NCBI GenBank assembly: GCA_964528575.1
Contig: CAZGTQ010000270.1
Location: 13,537 to 77,536 of the forward strand
Length of the DNA: 64,000 bases
Direction of reading: 5' to 3'
Source of the DNA: CAZGTQ01 sp964528575
Lineage (GTDB): Bacteria; Planctomycetota; UBA1135; GCA-002686595
Shown here: piece by piece, positions 45,961 through 54,381 of the stretch
Layout of the letters: every line of letters starts with the position of its first letter
Position numbering within the stretch: the stretch's first letter is position 1
Program-made: the position numbers and the translations under genes
The notes under the pieces: model-generated
The model's input: the letters and a program-made list of their open reading frames with translations, nothing else
Told to the model about the DNA's origin: nothing
Databases searched by the model: none

Positions 45961-48245
45961 CGCTCCGCGGCGCACAGCGCGACGGCGGACAGGCGCAGCG
46001 TCCCGTCGAAGTCGCGCGGCTCGATGCGCACGCGCACGAACCCGTCGCGCGCGGCTCCGGCGGGGACTTGCGCCGTGGCCCACGCGCCGGGCGCCGCGGC
46101 GCTGACGAGCTCCGTCGCGAGCTCGTCGGCGAAGACGAGGAGCGCCACCTGCGCGCTCGGCTCGTCCGGCACGAGCCAGCGCAGCTCGAGCGGGCCCGCG
46201 CCCGCGGCCGCCGCGAGCTCGACCTCGAGCCCCTCGCGCCCGACGGCGCGCCAGTTGAGCCCGCCGGTCACGCCGTCGCCGCGCAGCACGCGCACGTCGA
46301 GCACGTCCGCCGACGGCGCGTCGTAGCCGGTCCAGCTCCCCGCGGCCATCGTCTGCGGATCGAAGAAGCGCACACGGTAGGTGTCGATCCCGCCGATCGA
46401 GCGGCGCAGCGCGGCGAGCGGCACGACGATCTCCACACGCTCGCCCGGGCCGACCTCGAGCTCGGGGCCGAACACGGGATCGGTGCGCGGCCGCACCGCG
46501 AACGGCAGGTCGTGCGCGAGAGCGACCGTCACGCTCTCCGCTCCCGGCTGCACGACGCGCGGCCCTTCGACGCGCAACCGGAACCCTCCCGGCGGGGTGG
46601 GCCCGAACGGCTCGACGCGGACGCGGCGCGGCGCGTCGCCGGTCAGCGAGATCGGGAGCCCCGCCCGCAGGGCGGCCCCGAGCACGAGTCGCGTCGGGTG
46701 CTCGTCCGCCGTGAGCGCGTACCAGTGGTCGCCTTCGACCGAGAACCACTCGGGGTCCTCGTTGAGCCGCGGGAGGTTCATCGGCATGCGCAGCCAGCGG
46801 CGGTGGCGCGCGTGGTCGAAGCTCCACCGGCCGTGGTACGGCCGCTCCGCGTCGAGCCAGACGTGCAGCGCGCCGTCCTCGAGCGCCGCGCCCAGCAGCA
46901 CGTCGTCGCGCCGCGGCTCGAGCGTCGTGCCGCCCTCGAGCCAACGCCCGACGAGCCGCGCCGTGCGCAGGGCGTTGCCGTCGGCGTAGCCGCCGGTGAC
47001 GAGCCCGTTCGGGCGCTGCAAGGCGAGCAGCTTCGGCGTCGTCCGGCGCACCCAGCGCTCGGCGTCGGGCGAGGGGAGACGGTGCATCAGGAGTACGGCG
47101 CTCTCGATCGCGTCGGCGTACGAGTCGGGGTCCGGCCACGTGTCGTAGGTCCCGCCGACGAGGGCCGCGAGGCCGCGCTCGACGAGCGGCGTCCAGTCGG
47201 TGCCCTCGCCGAACCGGGACCAGGCGAGGAACGCGAGCAGCACGTAACCGAACGTGTCGGGCGTGCGCGCGTCGATCACGTCGCCGGTCCGCGCGTCGAT
47301 GCGTGCGACGAGCGTGCCGTCGTCCTTGACCGCGTGCTCGGCGATGCGCGCGAAGACGTCGTGGAGGTAGCGCTGCAGATGGCGGCAGAGCACGGGGTCG
47401 GCCTCGCGCAGCACGAGCGCAGCCTCGACGAGCCCGCCGAGGATCTCGTTGCCGTGGTCGTGGAGCGCGAGGAACGGCTCGATCGGCTGGCGCCGCTCGA
47501 AGTCGTAGCGGTCGCAGGGCAGCCCACCCGTCGACTGCGCGACCGTCTCGACGTACGCGCGCACCGTGCGCGCGATCCGCGGGACGTGCACGTCGTCGCC
47601 GGTGAAATGCCACACGCGCGAAAGCACCTGCAGGATCTCGCCGTTGACCTCGGCGTCCTGCGACACGATGTGCCCCGGCGGGGCCGGCGCGCCGCGCACC
47701 AGGGCGAGGTCGCGCGCGAGCGTCACGAGCCGGTCGGACCACGGGCTCGGCCCCAGCGCCTCGAGCAGGGGGAGCAGCCCGTCCTTCGCGTACTCCGACG
47801 CGCCGAACAGGACGCGCTCGCGCCGCGGCACGTCCTGGTAGAACTCGAGGTCCGCGAGGTCGAGCGCGTCGGGGTAGCTCTCGAGGCGCGTCGTCAACGC
47901 GAGCTCGGTCGCGAGCATCTGCCGCATCGCGCCCCGCTGCCGCTCGCTTCCCGCCCAGTCCGCCGCGATCACGAGCCACGCGTACAGGTCCGCCGCGGCG
48001 TTCTCCGGCGTCCAAGCGAAGCTCTCGCGCGTCTCGGGGAACAGGCCGGTCAGCGGCTCGACGCGCTCCGACCATCCGGCGAGGAGCTTTTGGCTGAAGC
48101 GCACGCACTCGCGCGCGAGGGCCGCGTGCTCTTGCGCCCGCGACCACACGTCGGCGGCGCCCTCCTGCGCGCTGTCCTGCGCGCCACGGGGCGCGGCGGC
48201 GAGCGGGGCGAGCGCGAGAACGGCGAGCATCGGGTGGGAACGCAT
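45957..48245 (-). CDS. Large secreted protein, probable alpha/alpha-barrel, function unknown
   Basis: 762 residues; signal peptide in MRSHPMLAVLALAPLAAAPRGAQ (a second Met at residue 6 is an alternative start). The first 400 residues are helix-rich with conserved aromatics (FAWTPENAAADLYAWLVIA, LHDHGNEILGGLVEAALVL and GYVLLAFLAWSRFGEG), as in six-hairpin glycosidase-like toroids. Residues 420-760 are mainly beta (YHGRWSFDHARHRRWL). I recognise no active-site motif, so polysaccharide action is only a guess. The stop overlaps the following tiny gene (CTGA). Divergent from mscL by 75 bases. Confidence 0.82.
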   Translation of the reverse strand: MRSHPMLAVLALAPLAAAPRGAQDSAQEGAADVWSRAQEHAALARECVRFSQKLLAGWSERVEPLTGLFPETRESFAWTPENAAADLYAWLVIAADWAGSERQRGAMRQMLATELALTTRLESYPDALDLADLEFYQDVPRRERVLFGASEYAKDGLLPLLEALGPSPWSDRLVTLARDLALVRGAPAPPGHIVSQDAEVNGEILQVLSRVWHFTGDDVHVPRIARTVRAYVETVAQSTGGLPCDRYDFERRQPIEPFLALHDHGNEILGGLVEAALVLREADPVLCRHLQRYLHDVFARIAEHAVKDDGTLVARIDARTGDVIDARTPDTFGYVLLAFLAWSRFGEGTDWTPLVERGLAALVGGTYDTWPDPDSYADAIESAVLLMHRLPSPDAERWVRRTTPKLLALQRPNGLVTGGYADGNALRTARLVGRWLEGGTTLEPRRDDVLLGAALEDGALHVWLDAERPYHGRWSFDHARHRRWLRMPMNLPRLNEDPEWFSVEGDHWYALTADEHPTRLVLGAALRAGLPISLTGDAPRRVRVEPFGPTPPGGFRLRVEGPRVVQPGAESVTVALAHDLPFAVRPRTDPVFGPELEVGPGERVEIVVPLAALRRSIGGIDTYRVRFFDPQTMAAGSWTGYDAPSADVLDVRVLRGDGVTGGLNWRAVGREGLEVELAAAAGAGPLELRWLVPDEPSAQVALLVFADELATELVSAAAPGAWATAQVPAGAARDGFVRVRIEPRDFDGTLRLSAVALCAAER

Positions 48246-48320
48246 GCCAGGATGCTGCGCCCTGAGCCGGGAACCCACCACCCCGGAAGGGTGAGATCCG
48301 CGATCGTTTCGGAGGAGAAC

Positions 48321-48776
48321 ATGCTGAAGGACTTCAAAGAGTTCGCAGTCAAGGGCAACGTCGTCGACATGGCGGTCGGCATCATCATCGGCGCCGCGTT
48401 CACGACGGTCGTCAAGTCGCTCGTCGACGACGTGATCATGCCGCCGCTCGGGGCCCTCACCGGCGGCCTCGACTTCGGCGACAAGTTCTTCGTCCTGCGC
48501 ACCGACGCGCCGGGCCCCTTCGCCACCGTCGCCGAGGCGAAGGCGGCCGGCGCAGTCGTCCTGACGTACGGCAACTTCTTCAACGCGATCGTCGCGTTCC
48601 TGCTCGTCAGCCTCGTGCTCTTCTTCGTCGTGCGCTGGACGAATCGCCTGCGCCGCCCGGACACGCCTTCCGCTCCGACGACGAAGCCGTGCCCGTATTG
48701 CAAGTCGTTGATCGACCTCGCCGCGACGCGGTGCGCGCACTGCACGTCGGCGCTCGAGGCGGCCGCGGGAGCGTGA
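48321..48776 (+). CDS. mscL: Large-conductance mechanosensitive channel MscL with C-terminal zinc ribbon
   Basis: 151 residues; GGAGGAG ribosome-binding site upstream. N-terminal amphipathic segment and TM1 (FKEFAVKGNVVDMAVGIIIG to VIMPPLG, residues 5-44), a periplasmic loop, and TM2 (GNFFNAIVAFLLVSLVLFFVV, about 84-104). These are standard MscL features; the channel opens under membrane tension to release solutes. Where MscL normally has a short helical bundle, this protein ends in CPYCKSLIDLAATRCAHC with C124, C127, C138 and C141, a zinc-ribbon-like pair of CxxC motifs. The same tail occurs in some annotated bacterial MscL proteins, but its role is not known to me. Confidence 0.96.
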   Translation: MLKDFKEFAVKGNVVDMAVGIIIGAAFTTVVKSLVDDVIMPPLGALTGGLDFGDKFFVLRTDAPGPFATVAEAKAAGAVVLTYGNFFNAIVAFLLVSLVLFFVVRWTNRLRRPDTPSAPTTKPCPYCKSLIDLAATRCAHCTSALEAAAGA

Positions 48777-48836
48777 GCGGGGCGGCGCGCGTCCGCGAGA
48801 GCCTCTCCCCCCGACGAGCACCGCCCGGCGGCGCTT

Positions 48837-48872
48837 AGAGCTCGTTCGAAGCAGCGACTTCGAATCGGCTCT
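48837..48872 (+). terminator. Imperfect hairpin after mscL
   Basis: Inner arms TTCGAAG / CTTCGAA around a 6-base loop and outer arms AGAGC / GCTCT, with three unpaired positions between. It lies 60 bases after the mscL stop and about 70 bases before the next gene. It could be a terminator or an mRNA leader element. Confidence 0.35.
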
Positions 48873-48940
48873 CGACGCGCAGCGAGAGACCCCCTTATCC
48901 TTGGGTACGGCCTTCGCTTCCCCACCCAACCAGGCTCCCC

Positions 48941-51565
48941 ATGCTCTCGACCGCGTCCATCCTCGCGGTGGTGGCCGTCGTGCCGTCGCTCGGTGCGATC
49001 GTTCACGACGACGACCCGAAGATCCTCGACCGGATGCCGGCCTATCGAGGCCTGGGGTACCAGGCCCAGTGGGCGCGCGTGCTGCCGCCGTCGATCGGCG
49101 GTGACAACCTCCCGAGCTCGCTGCCGGGCGGGGGCTTCGCGGGGCAGGGCATCAGCCTGAGGAGCTGGCTCCCCGTCGGCGAGTTCGGCGGCGAGCACGT
49201 CTCCGCGAACGACTGCTGGGGGTACACCGCGCCTTCGGGACGGGAGTACGCGTTGCTGGGGCTCTCCCACGGGCTCGCGTTCGTCGAGGTCAGCGTCCCC
49301 GACGCGCCCGCGATCGTCGACGTGAAGAGCGGGCCGCCCAGCTTGTGGCGCGACGTCAAGGTCTACCAGGACCACGTCTACGCGGTGAGCGAGGGCGGCG
49401 GCGGGATCCAGGTGTTCGACGTCGCGCAGATCGACGCGGGCATCGTCGTCGCCGTCGGCTCGTTCCACGGCATTCCGACGACCACGGCGAGCCACAACGT
49501 CGCGATCGACGAGCAGAGCGGCTTCCTCTATCGCTGCGGCGGCGAGCAGAACGGCTTGCGCGCGTACGACCTCTCCAATCCCGCGGCGCCCGCGTTCGTC
49601 GGCTCCTGGGACGACCGCTACGTGCACGACGCGCAGGTCGTGACCTACACGAGCGGCCCGCATGCGGGCAAGCAGATCGCGTTCGCCTGCACCGGGTTCG
49701 ACGGCGGCTTCACGCAGACGGGGATCGACATCATCGACGTGACGAACAAGGGGAACATGGTCTCCCTCGCGCGCGGCTTCTATCCGTCGCCGGCGTACGC
49801 GCACCAGTGCTGGCTCTCGCCGAGCGGACAGTACCTCTACGTCAACGACGAGCTCGACGAGGACGGCGCGCTGCCGACGACGACGCACGTCTTCGACGTC
49901 TCGAACCTGTCGAGCCCGGCGTACGCGGGCTCCTTCACGAACGGCAACGGCGCGGTCGGCCACAATCTGTACGTGCGCGACGATCTCCTGTTCGAGGCGA
50001 ACTACCGCAGCGGGCTGCGCGTCTTCGACGCTTCGAACGAGCTCGCTCCCGTCGAGATCGCCTGGTTCGACACCTTCCCCGCGGACGACGCCGCGTCGTT
50101 CAACGGGTTGTGGAGCACCTATCCGTACTTCCCGAGCGGAACCGTCCTCGGCAGCGACATCGAGCGCGGCCTGTTCGTCTGGCGCCTCGGCGCTCCGGCG
50201 ATCGAAATCGCGATCACGTCCGGTCCGCACGACCTCGTCGACCCCGCCGGCGACTCGATCGACGTGCAGATCTTCGAGGCGCCCCCTGGCACGCTCGCGG
50301 CCGGCTCGCCGACGCTCCACCTGCGCATCGCAGGGACGGTGAGCGACGTCCCGCTCGTCGCGCTCGGCGGCACCGCCTACCGCGCGGATCTGCCGCCGAT
50401 CGGCTGCGCCGTCTCGTTCGAGTACTGGTTCACGGCGCAGTCGACCGACGGCTCGACGTGGAGCTACCCGCTCGGCGCGCCGTTCGATGTCTGCTCCGCG
50501 ACGGCCGCGCCGGCGGTCGTCCTGTCGGTGAGCGACGACCTCGAGAGCCCCGGCGCCTGGAGCGTCGGAGCGCCGGGCGACGACGCGACGAGCGGCTTGT
50601 GGGAGCACGGGGATCCGCTCGGCACCACGGCGCAGCCGGCGCTCGACCACACGCCCGATCCGGCGGACTCGTGCTGGTTCACCGGTCAGGGCTCGCCCGG
50701 CGGCGGGGCCGGCGACAACGACGTCGACGGCGGCAGGACGACGCTGCTCTCGCCGATCTGGGATCTCACGGGCGTCGTCGATCCGACGATCTCGTACTGG
50801 CGCTGGTACAGCAACGACGCCGGCGGCTCGCCGAACGCGGACGTGTTCGTCGTCGACGTCTCCGACGACGGCGGCGCGACGTGGACGAACGTCGAGGTCG
50901 TCGGACCCAGCGGCCCCCAGACGAGCGGCGGCTGGGTGCAGAGCGAGCTGCGCGTGCTCGATTTCGTGCAGGCGACGAGCCAGGTCCGCCTGCGCTTCGT
51001 CGCCAGCGACGAGGGCGACGGCTCGCTCGTCGAGGCGGCGGTCGACGACGTCGAGATCCGCTCGTTCCAGTGCCCCGACTGCGACGGAGACGGCGCCGCG
51101 GACGGCCTCGCGATCGCGACGGGGAGCGCGCTCGACCTCGACGGCGACGGGATCCCCGACGCGTGCCAGCCGCTCTCCGCCGACGTCGCGAGCGTCTCGG
51201 TCGGCGGCGGTGGAGCGCAAGTCCTCTCGCTCGACGCGGGACCGGCGTTCGCCGGCCGCCTGTACGTCGTGCTGGGCTCGCTCTCGGGCACGCAGCCCGG
51301 GACGCCGGTGCCGCCGGTCCTCGTCCCGCTCAACGCCGACGCGTACACGACCTACACGCTCCTCAACGCGAACGGCGCCCCGCTGCAAGGCTCGCTCGGT
51401 CTGCTCGACGGCTCCGGCCGCGCCACGACCACGTTCGCGCTCCCGCCGGCCAGCAATCCCGCGTTCGTCGGACTGACGGCGCACCACGCCTATCCGCTGC
51501 TCGACGTCGCGACCGGCGACGTGGTCTTCGCGAGCAACGCGATCCCCGTCGAGCTCGTCCCGTAG
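48941..51565 (+). CDS. Secreted choice-of-anchor B-type (LVIVD-like) protein with SNAI-type C-terminal module
   Basis: 874 residues; a weak N-terminal signal (MLSTASILAVVAVVPSLGA). Residues 75-420 match the choice-of-anchor B family: EHVSANDCWGYTAPSGREYA, GLAFVEVSVPDAP, LWRDVKVYQDHVYAVSE, SHNVAIDEQSGFLYRCGG and GHNLYVRDDLLFEANYRSGL. A beta-sandwich domain follows (about 520-700, with YWRWYSNDAGG, as in MAM-like binding modules). Next comes a thrombospondin-3-like calcium loop (CDGDGAADG and DLDGDGIPDACQ). The last 120 residues are the shared module, ending SNAIPVELVP. The gene stop is only 5 bases from the convergent NHL gene's stop. Likely a surface protein anchored by its C-terminal region; the anchor mechanism is unknown. 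Confidence 0.92.
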   Translation: MLSTASILAVVAVVPSLGAIVHDDDPKILDRMPAYRGLGYQAQWARVLPPSIGGDNLPSSLPGGGFAGQGISLRSWLPVGEFGGEHVSANDCWGYTAPSGREYALLGLSHGLAFVEVSVPDAPAIVDVKSGPPSLWRDVKVYQDHVYAVSEGGGGIQVFDVAQIDAGIVVAVGSFHGIPTTTASHNVAIDEQSGFLYRCGGEQNGLRAYDLSNPAAPAFVGSWDDRYVHDAQVVTYTSGPHAGKQIAFACTGFDGGFTQTGIDIIDVTNKGNMVSLARGFYPSPAYAHQCWLSPSGQYLYVNDELDEDGALPTTTHVFDVSNLSSPAYAGSFTNGNGAVGHNLYVRDDLLFEANYRSGLRVFDASNELAPVEIAWFDTFPADDAASFNGLWSTYPYFPSGTVLGSDIERGLFVWRLGAPAIEIAITSGPHDLVDPAGDSIDVQIFEAPPGTLAAGSPTLHLRIAGTVSDVPLVALGGTAYRADLPPIGCAVSFEYWFTAQSTDGSTWSYPLGAPFDVCSATAAPAVVLSVSDDLESPGAWSVGAPGDDATSGLWEHGDPLGTTAQPALDHTPDPADSCWFTGQGSPGGGAGDNDVDGGRTTLLSPIWDLTGVVDPTISYWRWYSNDAGGSPNADVFVVDVSDDGGATWTNVEVVGPSGPQTSGGWVQSELRVLDFVQATSQVRLRFVASDEGDGSLVEAAVDDVEIRSFQCPDCDGDGAADGLAIATGSALDLDGDGIPDACQPLSADVASVSVGGGGAQVLSLDAGPAFAGRLYVVLGSLSGTQPGTPVPPVLVPLNADAYTTYTLLNANGAPLQGSLGLLDGSGRATTTFALPPASNPAFVGLTAHHAYPLLDVATGDVVFASNAIPVELVP

Positions 51566-51570
51566 GCGCG

Positions 51571-53391
51571 CTACTTGGGCCGCGTCGCACGCACGTAGAG
51601 CCGCGAGCCGAACGCGAGCTCGAACGTGCCGTCCGGCGCGAGGATCTGGACGCGGTGGTTGCCGTGGTCGACGACGAGCGTGCGCCCGCGCGCGTCGACC
51701 GCGACGCCGCGGGGCTTGTAGTACTCGCCCGCGCCCAGGCCGGGCGAGCCCGAGCGCGTCACCTCGTCGCCGCGCACGCGCACGAGCTCGTGCGTCCCCG
51801 CGTCGGTGACCAGCACGGTGCCATCCGGCGCGAGCGCGCGCGCCGCGGGGCGCGAACGGCGCTCGTCGCCCAGCGCGTCGTCGAGCGAGCGGACGCCCGC
51901 GACCGCGCCGTCGCGGCCGAAGCGCACGATCGCGCGCGCGCCGGCGTCGAGCACCACGAGCGTCGCGCGCTCGGCGTCGTATGCGAGGTCGACCGCGCGC
52001 GCGAGCACGTCGTCGGAACCGAGCACGCGCTCGAGCTCGAGCTCGTCGTCGAGCACGAGGACGCGCCGCCCGCGCTCGTCGAGCAGCGCGAGCCGGCCCG
52101 CGTCCATCCAGCACGCCGCGCTCGGCTCGACCGCGCCGCGCCGCTCGCCGAAGCGCGCGACGAGGTCGAGCGAGCGCGCGAGCCGAGCGAGGCGCGGCCG
52201 GTAGCGCAGCTCCTCGTCCGGGTCGTGGTCGATCGCGAAGAGCTGCACGCCGCGCCGCGCACGATCGACGACCGCGAGGAGCCCGAGCTCGGCGTCCCAC
52301 GCGACGTCGACCGGGTCGAGCAAGCCCTCCGCCTCGGTCGCGTAGCCGCCGAAGCGCGCGATCGTGACGGGCGGCGTCTCGTCGAGGTCGTGGACGACGA
52401 CCGAGCGCGTCTCGGGCTCGAGCATCATCGCCAGCGCGCCGTCCGCGGCGATCGGCGGCCCGAAGTGCGCCGCGGGGCCGATCCCCAGGACCGGGTCGGC
52501 GCGCGCGATCTCGGTCGGGTCGCTCGCGCGGTCGAAGAGCTGGCAGCGGTCCTGGAGCGGTTCGCAGACCAGCGCGCGCTCGCCGCTCGGATCGAGCGCC
52601 AGCGCGGCGGGGTAGTGCAGCGCGCCCTCGCCCTCGCGCGGACGGAGGGCGTGCCGGCCCCATGCGTGCAGCGCGCCGCCGGCGAGGTCGAGCTCCTGCA
52701 CGCGGTGGTTCTCGCGGTCGGCGACCCAGACGCGCTCGCCCCGCACGAGCACCGCGCACGGCTCGGCGAACAGCCCGGGCTGGTGGCCGTAGTCGCCGAA
52801 GCCGAACGCGAGCGCGCCGTCGCGCTCGAAGACCTGCACGCGGTGATTGCTCGTGTCGGCGACCCACAGCCGCCCGCGCGCGTCGAATGCGACGCCGCTC
52901 GGACGCACGAGACGCCCGGGCGCGCGGCCGTGGCCGCCGACGACGAGCTCGACCGCCCCGCGCTCGTCGACGACGAGCACGCGGTGCTCCAGGGCGTCGG
53001 CGATCGCGAGCCGGCCGTCGCTCCAGGCGAGGTCGACGGGATCGCGCGCGACCGACAGCTCGATCTCGAACGCGCCGTCCGCGCCGAGCCGCGCCACGCG
53101 CCCGTGCGCCGGATCGGCGATCCAGATCCGCCCGTCGCCGTCGCGGGTGAACGCGCTCGGCCGCGCGCTCGGCTCGGCGCGCCACGCGACGGTGCGCGCG
53201 CCGCTCTCGTCGAAGCGCAACAGCTCGCCGGACCCGCCGGCGAGCACCCAGAGCGCGCCGCCCGGGCCCCAGCTCGCGTCGACGGGCGCGGGAACGTCGT
53301 CGAGGGTGCGCCGGTAACGTCCGAGCTGCGGCTCGTCGGCGGGGGACGACTGCAGGACGAGGAGCGCGAGGAGCGGGAGCGGCGCGACCAT
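51571..53391 (-). CDS. Secreted NHL-repeat beta-propeller protein
   Basis: 606 residues; short signal (MVAPLPLLALLVLQSSPA). NHL-type repeats are spread through the whole length: RPSGVAFDARGRLWVADTSN with HRVQVF, RENHRVQELDLAGG, and YYKPRGVAVDARGRTLVVDH with NHRVQIL. Each blade has the (V/I)-x-D-x-x-NHRV(Q/L) form. NHL propellers bind ligands; no enzyme motif was seen. The gene lies 20 bases downstream of the YqjE-like gene on the same strand, so co-transcription is possible although the functions look unrelated. Confidence 0.9.
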   Translation of the reverse strand: MVAPLPLLALLVLQSSPADEPQLGRYRRTLDDVPAPVDASWGPGGALWVLAGGSGELLRFDESGARTVAWRAEPSARPSAFTRDGDGRIWIADPAHGRVARLGADGAFEIELSVARDPVDLAWSDGRLAIADALEHRVLVVDERGAVELVVGGHGRAPGRLVRPSGVAFDARGRLWVADTSNHRVQVFERDGALAFGFGDYGHQPGLFAEPCAVLVRGERVWVADRENHRVQELDLAGGALHAWGRHALRPREGEGALHYPAALALDPSGERALVCEPLQDRCQLFDRASDPTEIARADPVLGIGPAAHFGPPIAADGALAMMLEPETRSVVVHDLDETPPVTIARFGGYATEAEGLLDPVDVAWDAELGLLAVVDRARRGVQLFAIDHDPDEELRYRPRLARLARSLDLVARFGERRGAVEPSAACWMDAGRLALLDERGRRVLVLDDELELERVLGSDDVLARAVDLAYDAERATLVVLDAGARAIVRFGRDGAVAGVRSLDDALGDERRSRPAARALAPDGTVLVTDAGTHELVRVRGDEVTRSGSPGLGAGEYYKPRGVAVDARGRTLVVDHGNHRVQILAPDGTFELAFGSRLYVRATRPK

Positions 53392-53411
53392 GCGGCCGCA
53401 GATCGTACGCC

Positions 53412-53891
53412 CTACCAGCGACGCGCGGCCGTCTCCCGGCCGTTCGAGGCAGCGCCCGACGCGCCCGCGCCCGCCGCGTCCGCGTCGCGTTCCGAGCGGC
53501 GCGTGGCGCGGCGGCGCGAGCCGACCACGAAGCCCGCGACGAGGCTCGCGGTCGCGAGGTCGGACGTGCCGGTCTGCGCGCGGCGCAGGAGGGCCGTCAC
53601 TGCGGCGCCGAGCTCCTGCGCCGGATCGGGCGGCGGCGGCTCGGGCGGCGGGGACTGCGCTCGCGCTCGGTCGCGCGTGCGCGCGTGGGCGAGCCAGGCG
53701 AGCAGCGCGAGCGCGGCGGCGAGCGACGCGGCGGCGAGCTCGGGCGCCAGGACGCGGGCGAGCCCGCCATAGGCCGCAAAGACGAGCAGCCCGAACGCCG
53801 TCAGGCCCGCGACCGACGCGAGAGCCAGACCGAGCGCGCGCCGGCGGACCTTGCTCGCGGCAAGCCACGCCCTCTCGCCGAGTCCGTGCAC
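53412..53891 (-). CDS. YqjE/holin-like two-helix membrane protein
   Basis: About 159 residues from GTG at 53891; a CTG at 53903 that overlaps the upstream TGA (CTGA) would add four residues. After a basic start (GERAWLAASKVRRRALG) come two membrane helices (about 17-35 and 43-62: LALASVAGLTAFGLLVFAAY and LAAASLAAALALLAWLAH). A Pro-rich acidic-basic linker, a segment ending in TASLVAGFVVGSRRR, and a low-complexity tail follow. Size and position directly after a DUF883 gene match the YqjD-YqjE pair of other bacteria. Function unknown; YqjD-type pairs are linked to ribosome hibernation or membrane stress. Confidence 0.6.
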   Translation of the reverse strand: MHGLGERAWLAASKVRRRALGLALASVAGLTAFGLLVFAAYGGLARVLAPELAAASLAAALALLAWLAHARTRDRARAQSPPPEPPPPDPAQELGAAVTALLRRAQTGTSDLATASLVAGFVVGSRRRATRRSERDADAAGAGASGAASNGRETAARRW

Positions 53892-53899
53892 CGGCGCGC

Positions 53900-54184
53900 T
53901 CAGCGCTTCGAGTCGAGCACGAGCCCGAGCACGAAGCCCAGGCCGAAGCTCGTCAGGACGCTCGTGAAAGGGTTGTCGCCGATCTCCCGCTCGGCGCTGC
54001 GCTTCAACGTCTCGGCCCGCGCCTTGGTGCGGTCGCTCAGCTCCTCGATCCGATCGATCGCTTCGCGGCCGCGCGCGGCGGCGAGGTGCTTGATGCTCGC
54101 GGAGAGCGAGGCGACGTCCTCGCGCAGCGCGGCGACGTCCTTGCGGATCTGATCGAAGTCCTTGTCGACGTCGACGGTCGTCAT
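53900..54184 (-). CDS. DUF883/YqjD-like protein
   Basis: 94 residues, ATG at 54184. A long amphipathic coiled coil (TVDVDKDFDQIRKDVAALRE, then ASLSASIKHLAAARGREAID) ends in a glycine-rich membrane segment, TSVLTSFGLGFVLGLVLDSK. This is the DUF883 (ElaB/YqjD) plan: a soluble helix plus a C-terminal GxGxGxxxG-like anchor. In E. coli YqjD binds ribosomes at the membrane in stationary phase. Here it heads a minus-strand group with the YqjE-like gene and the NHL gene. The frame continues upstream, but similarity begins at this ATG. Confidence 0.82.
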   Translation of the reverse strand: MTTVDVDKDFDQIRKDVAALREDVASLSASIKHLAAARGREAIDRIEELSDRTKARAETLKRSAEREIGDNPFTSVLTSFGLGFVLGLVLDSKR

Positions 54185-54381
54185 TCGGGTCCTCCGTGGT
54201 CGGCGGGCGCGAGGGCGCGCACGCGGCGGCGATCCTCCCACGGACCCTTCGAGCGCGCCATCCGCCCGGGTGCGTACGACCCCCGGGGCGAAGAGCGCAG
54301 CGCGCGGGCCACGCGCCTTGCCGGATCCGCGCCGGCCGCCTACGCTCCCGTCCTTCGCGAACCACGAACGGAAGGACTCAC

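Noticed and set aside
48050..53185. Very long minus-strand open frame running through several genes
   Set aside because: It crosses mscL, the choice-of-anchor gene and the NHL gene, all with family motifs in other frames; no signal or domain was seen in it.
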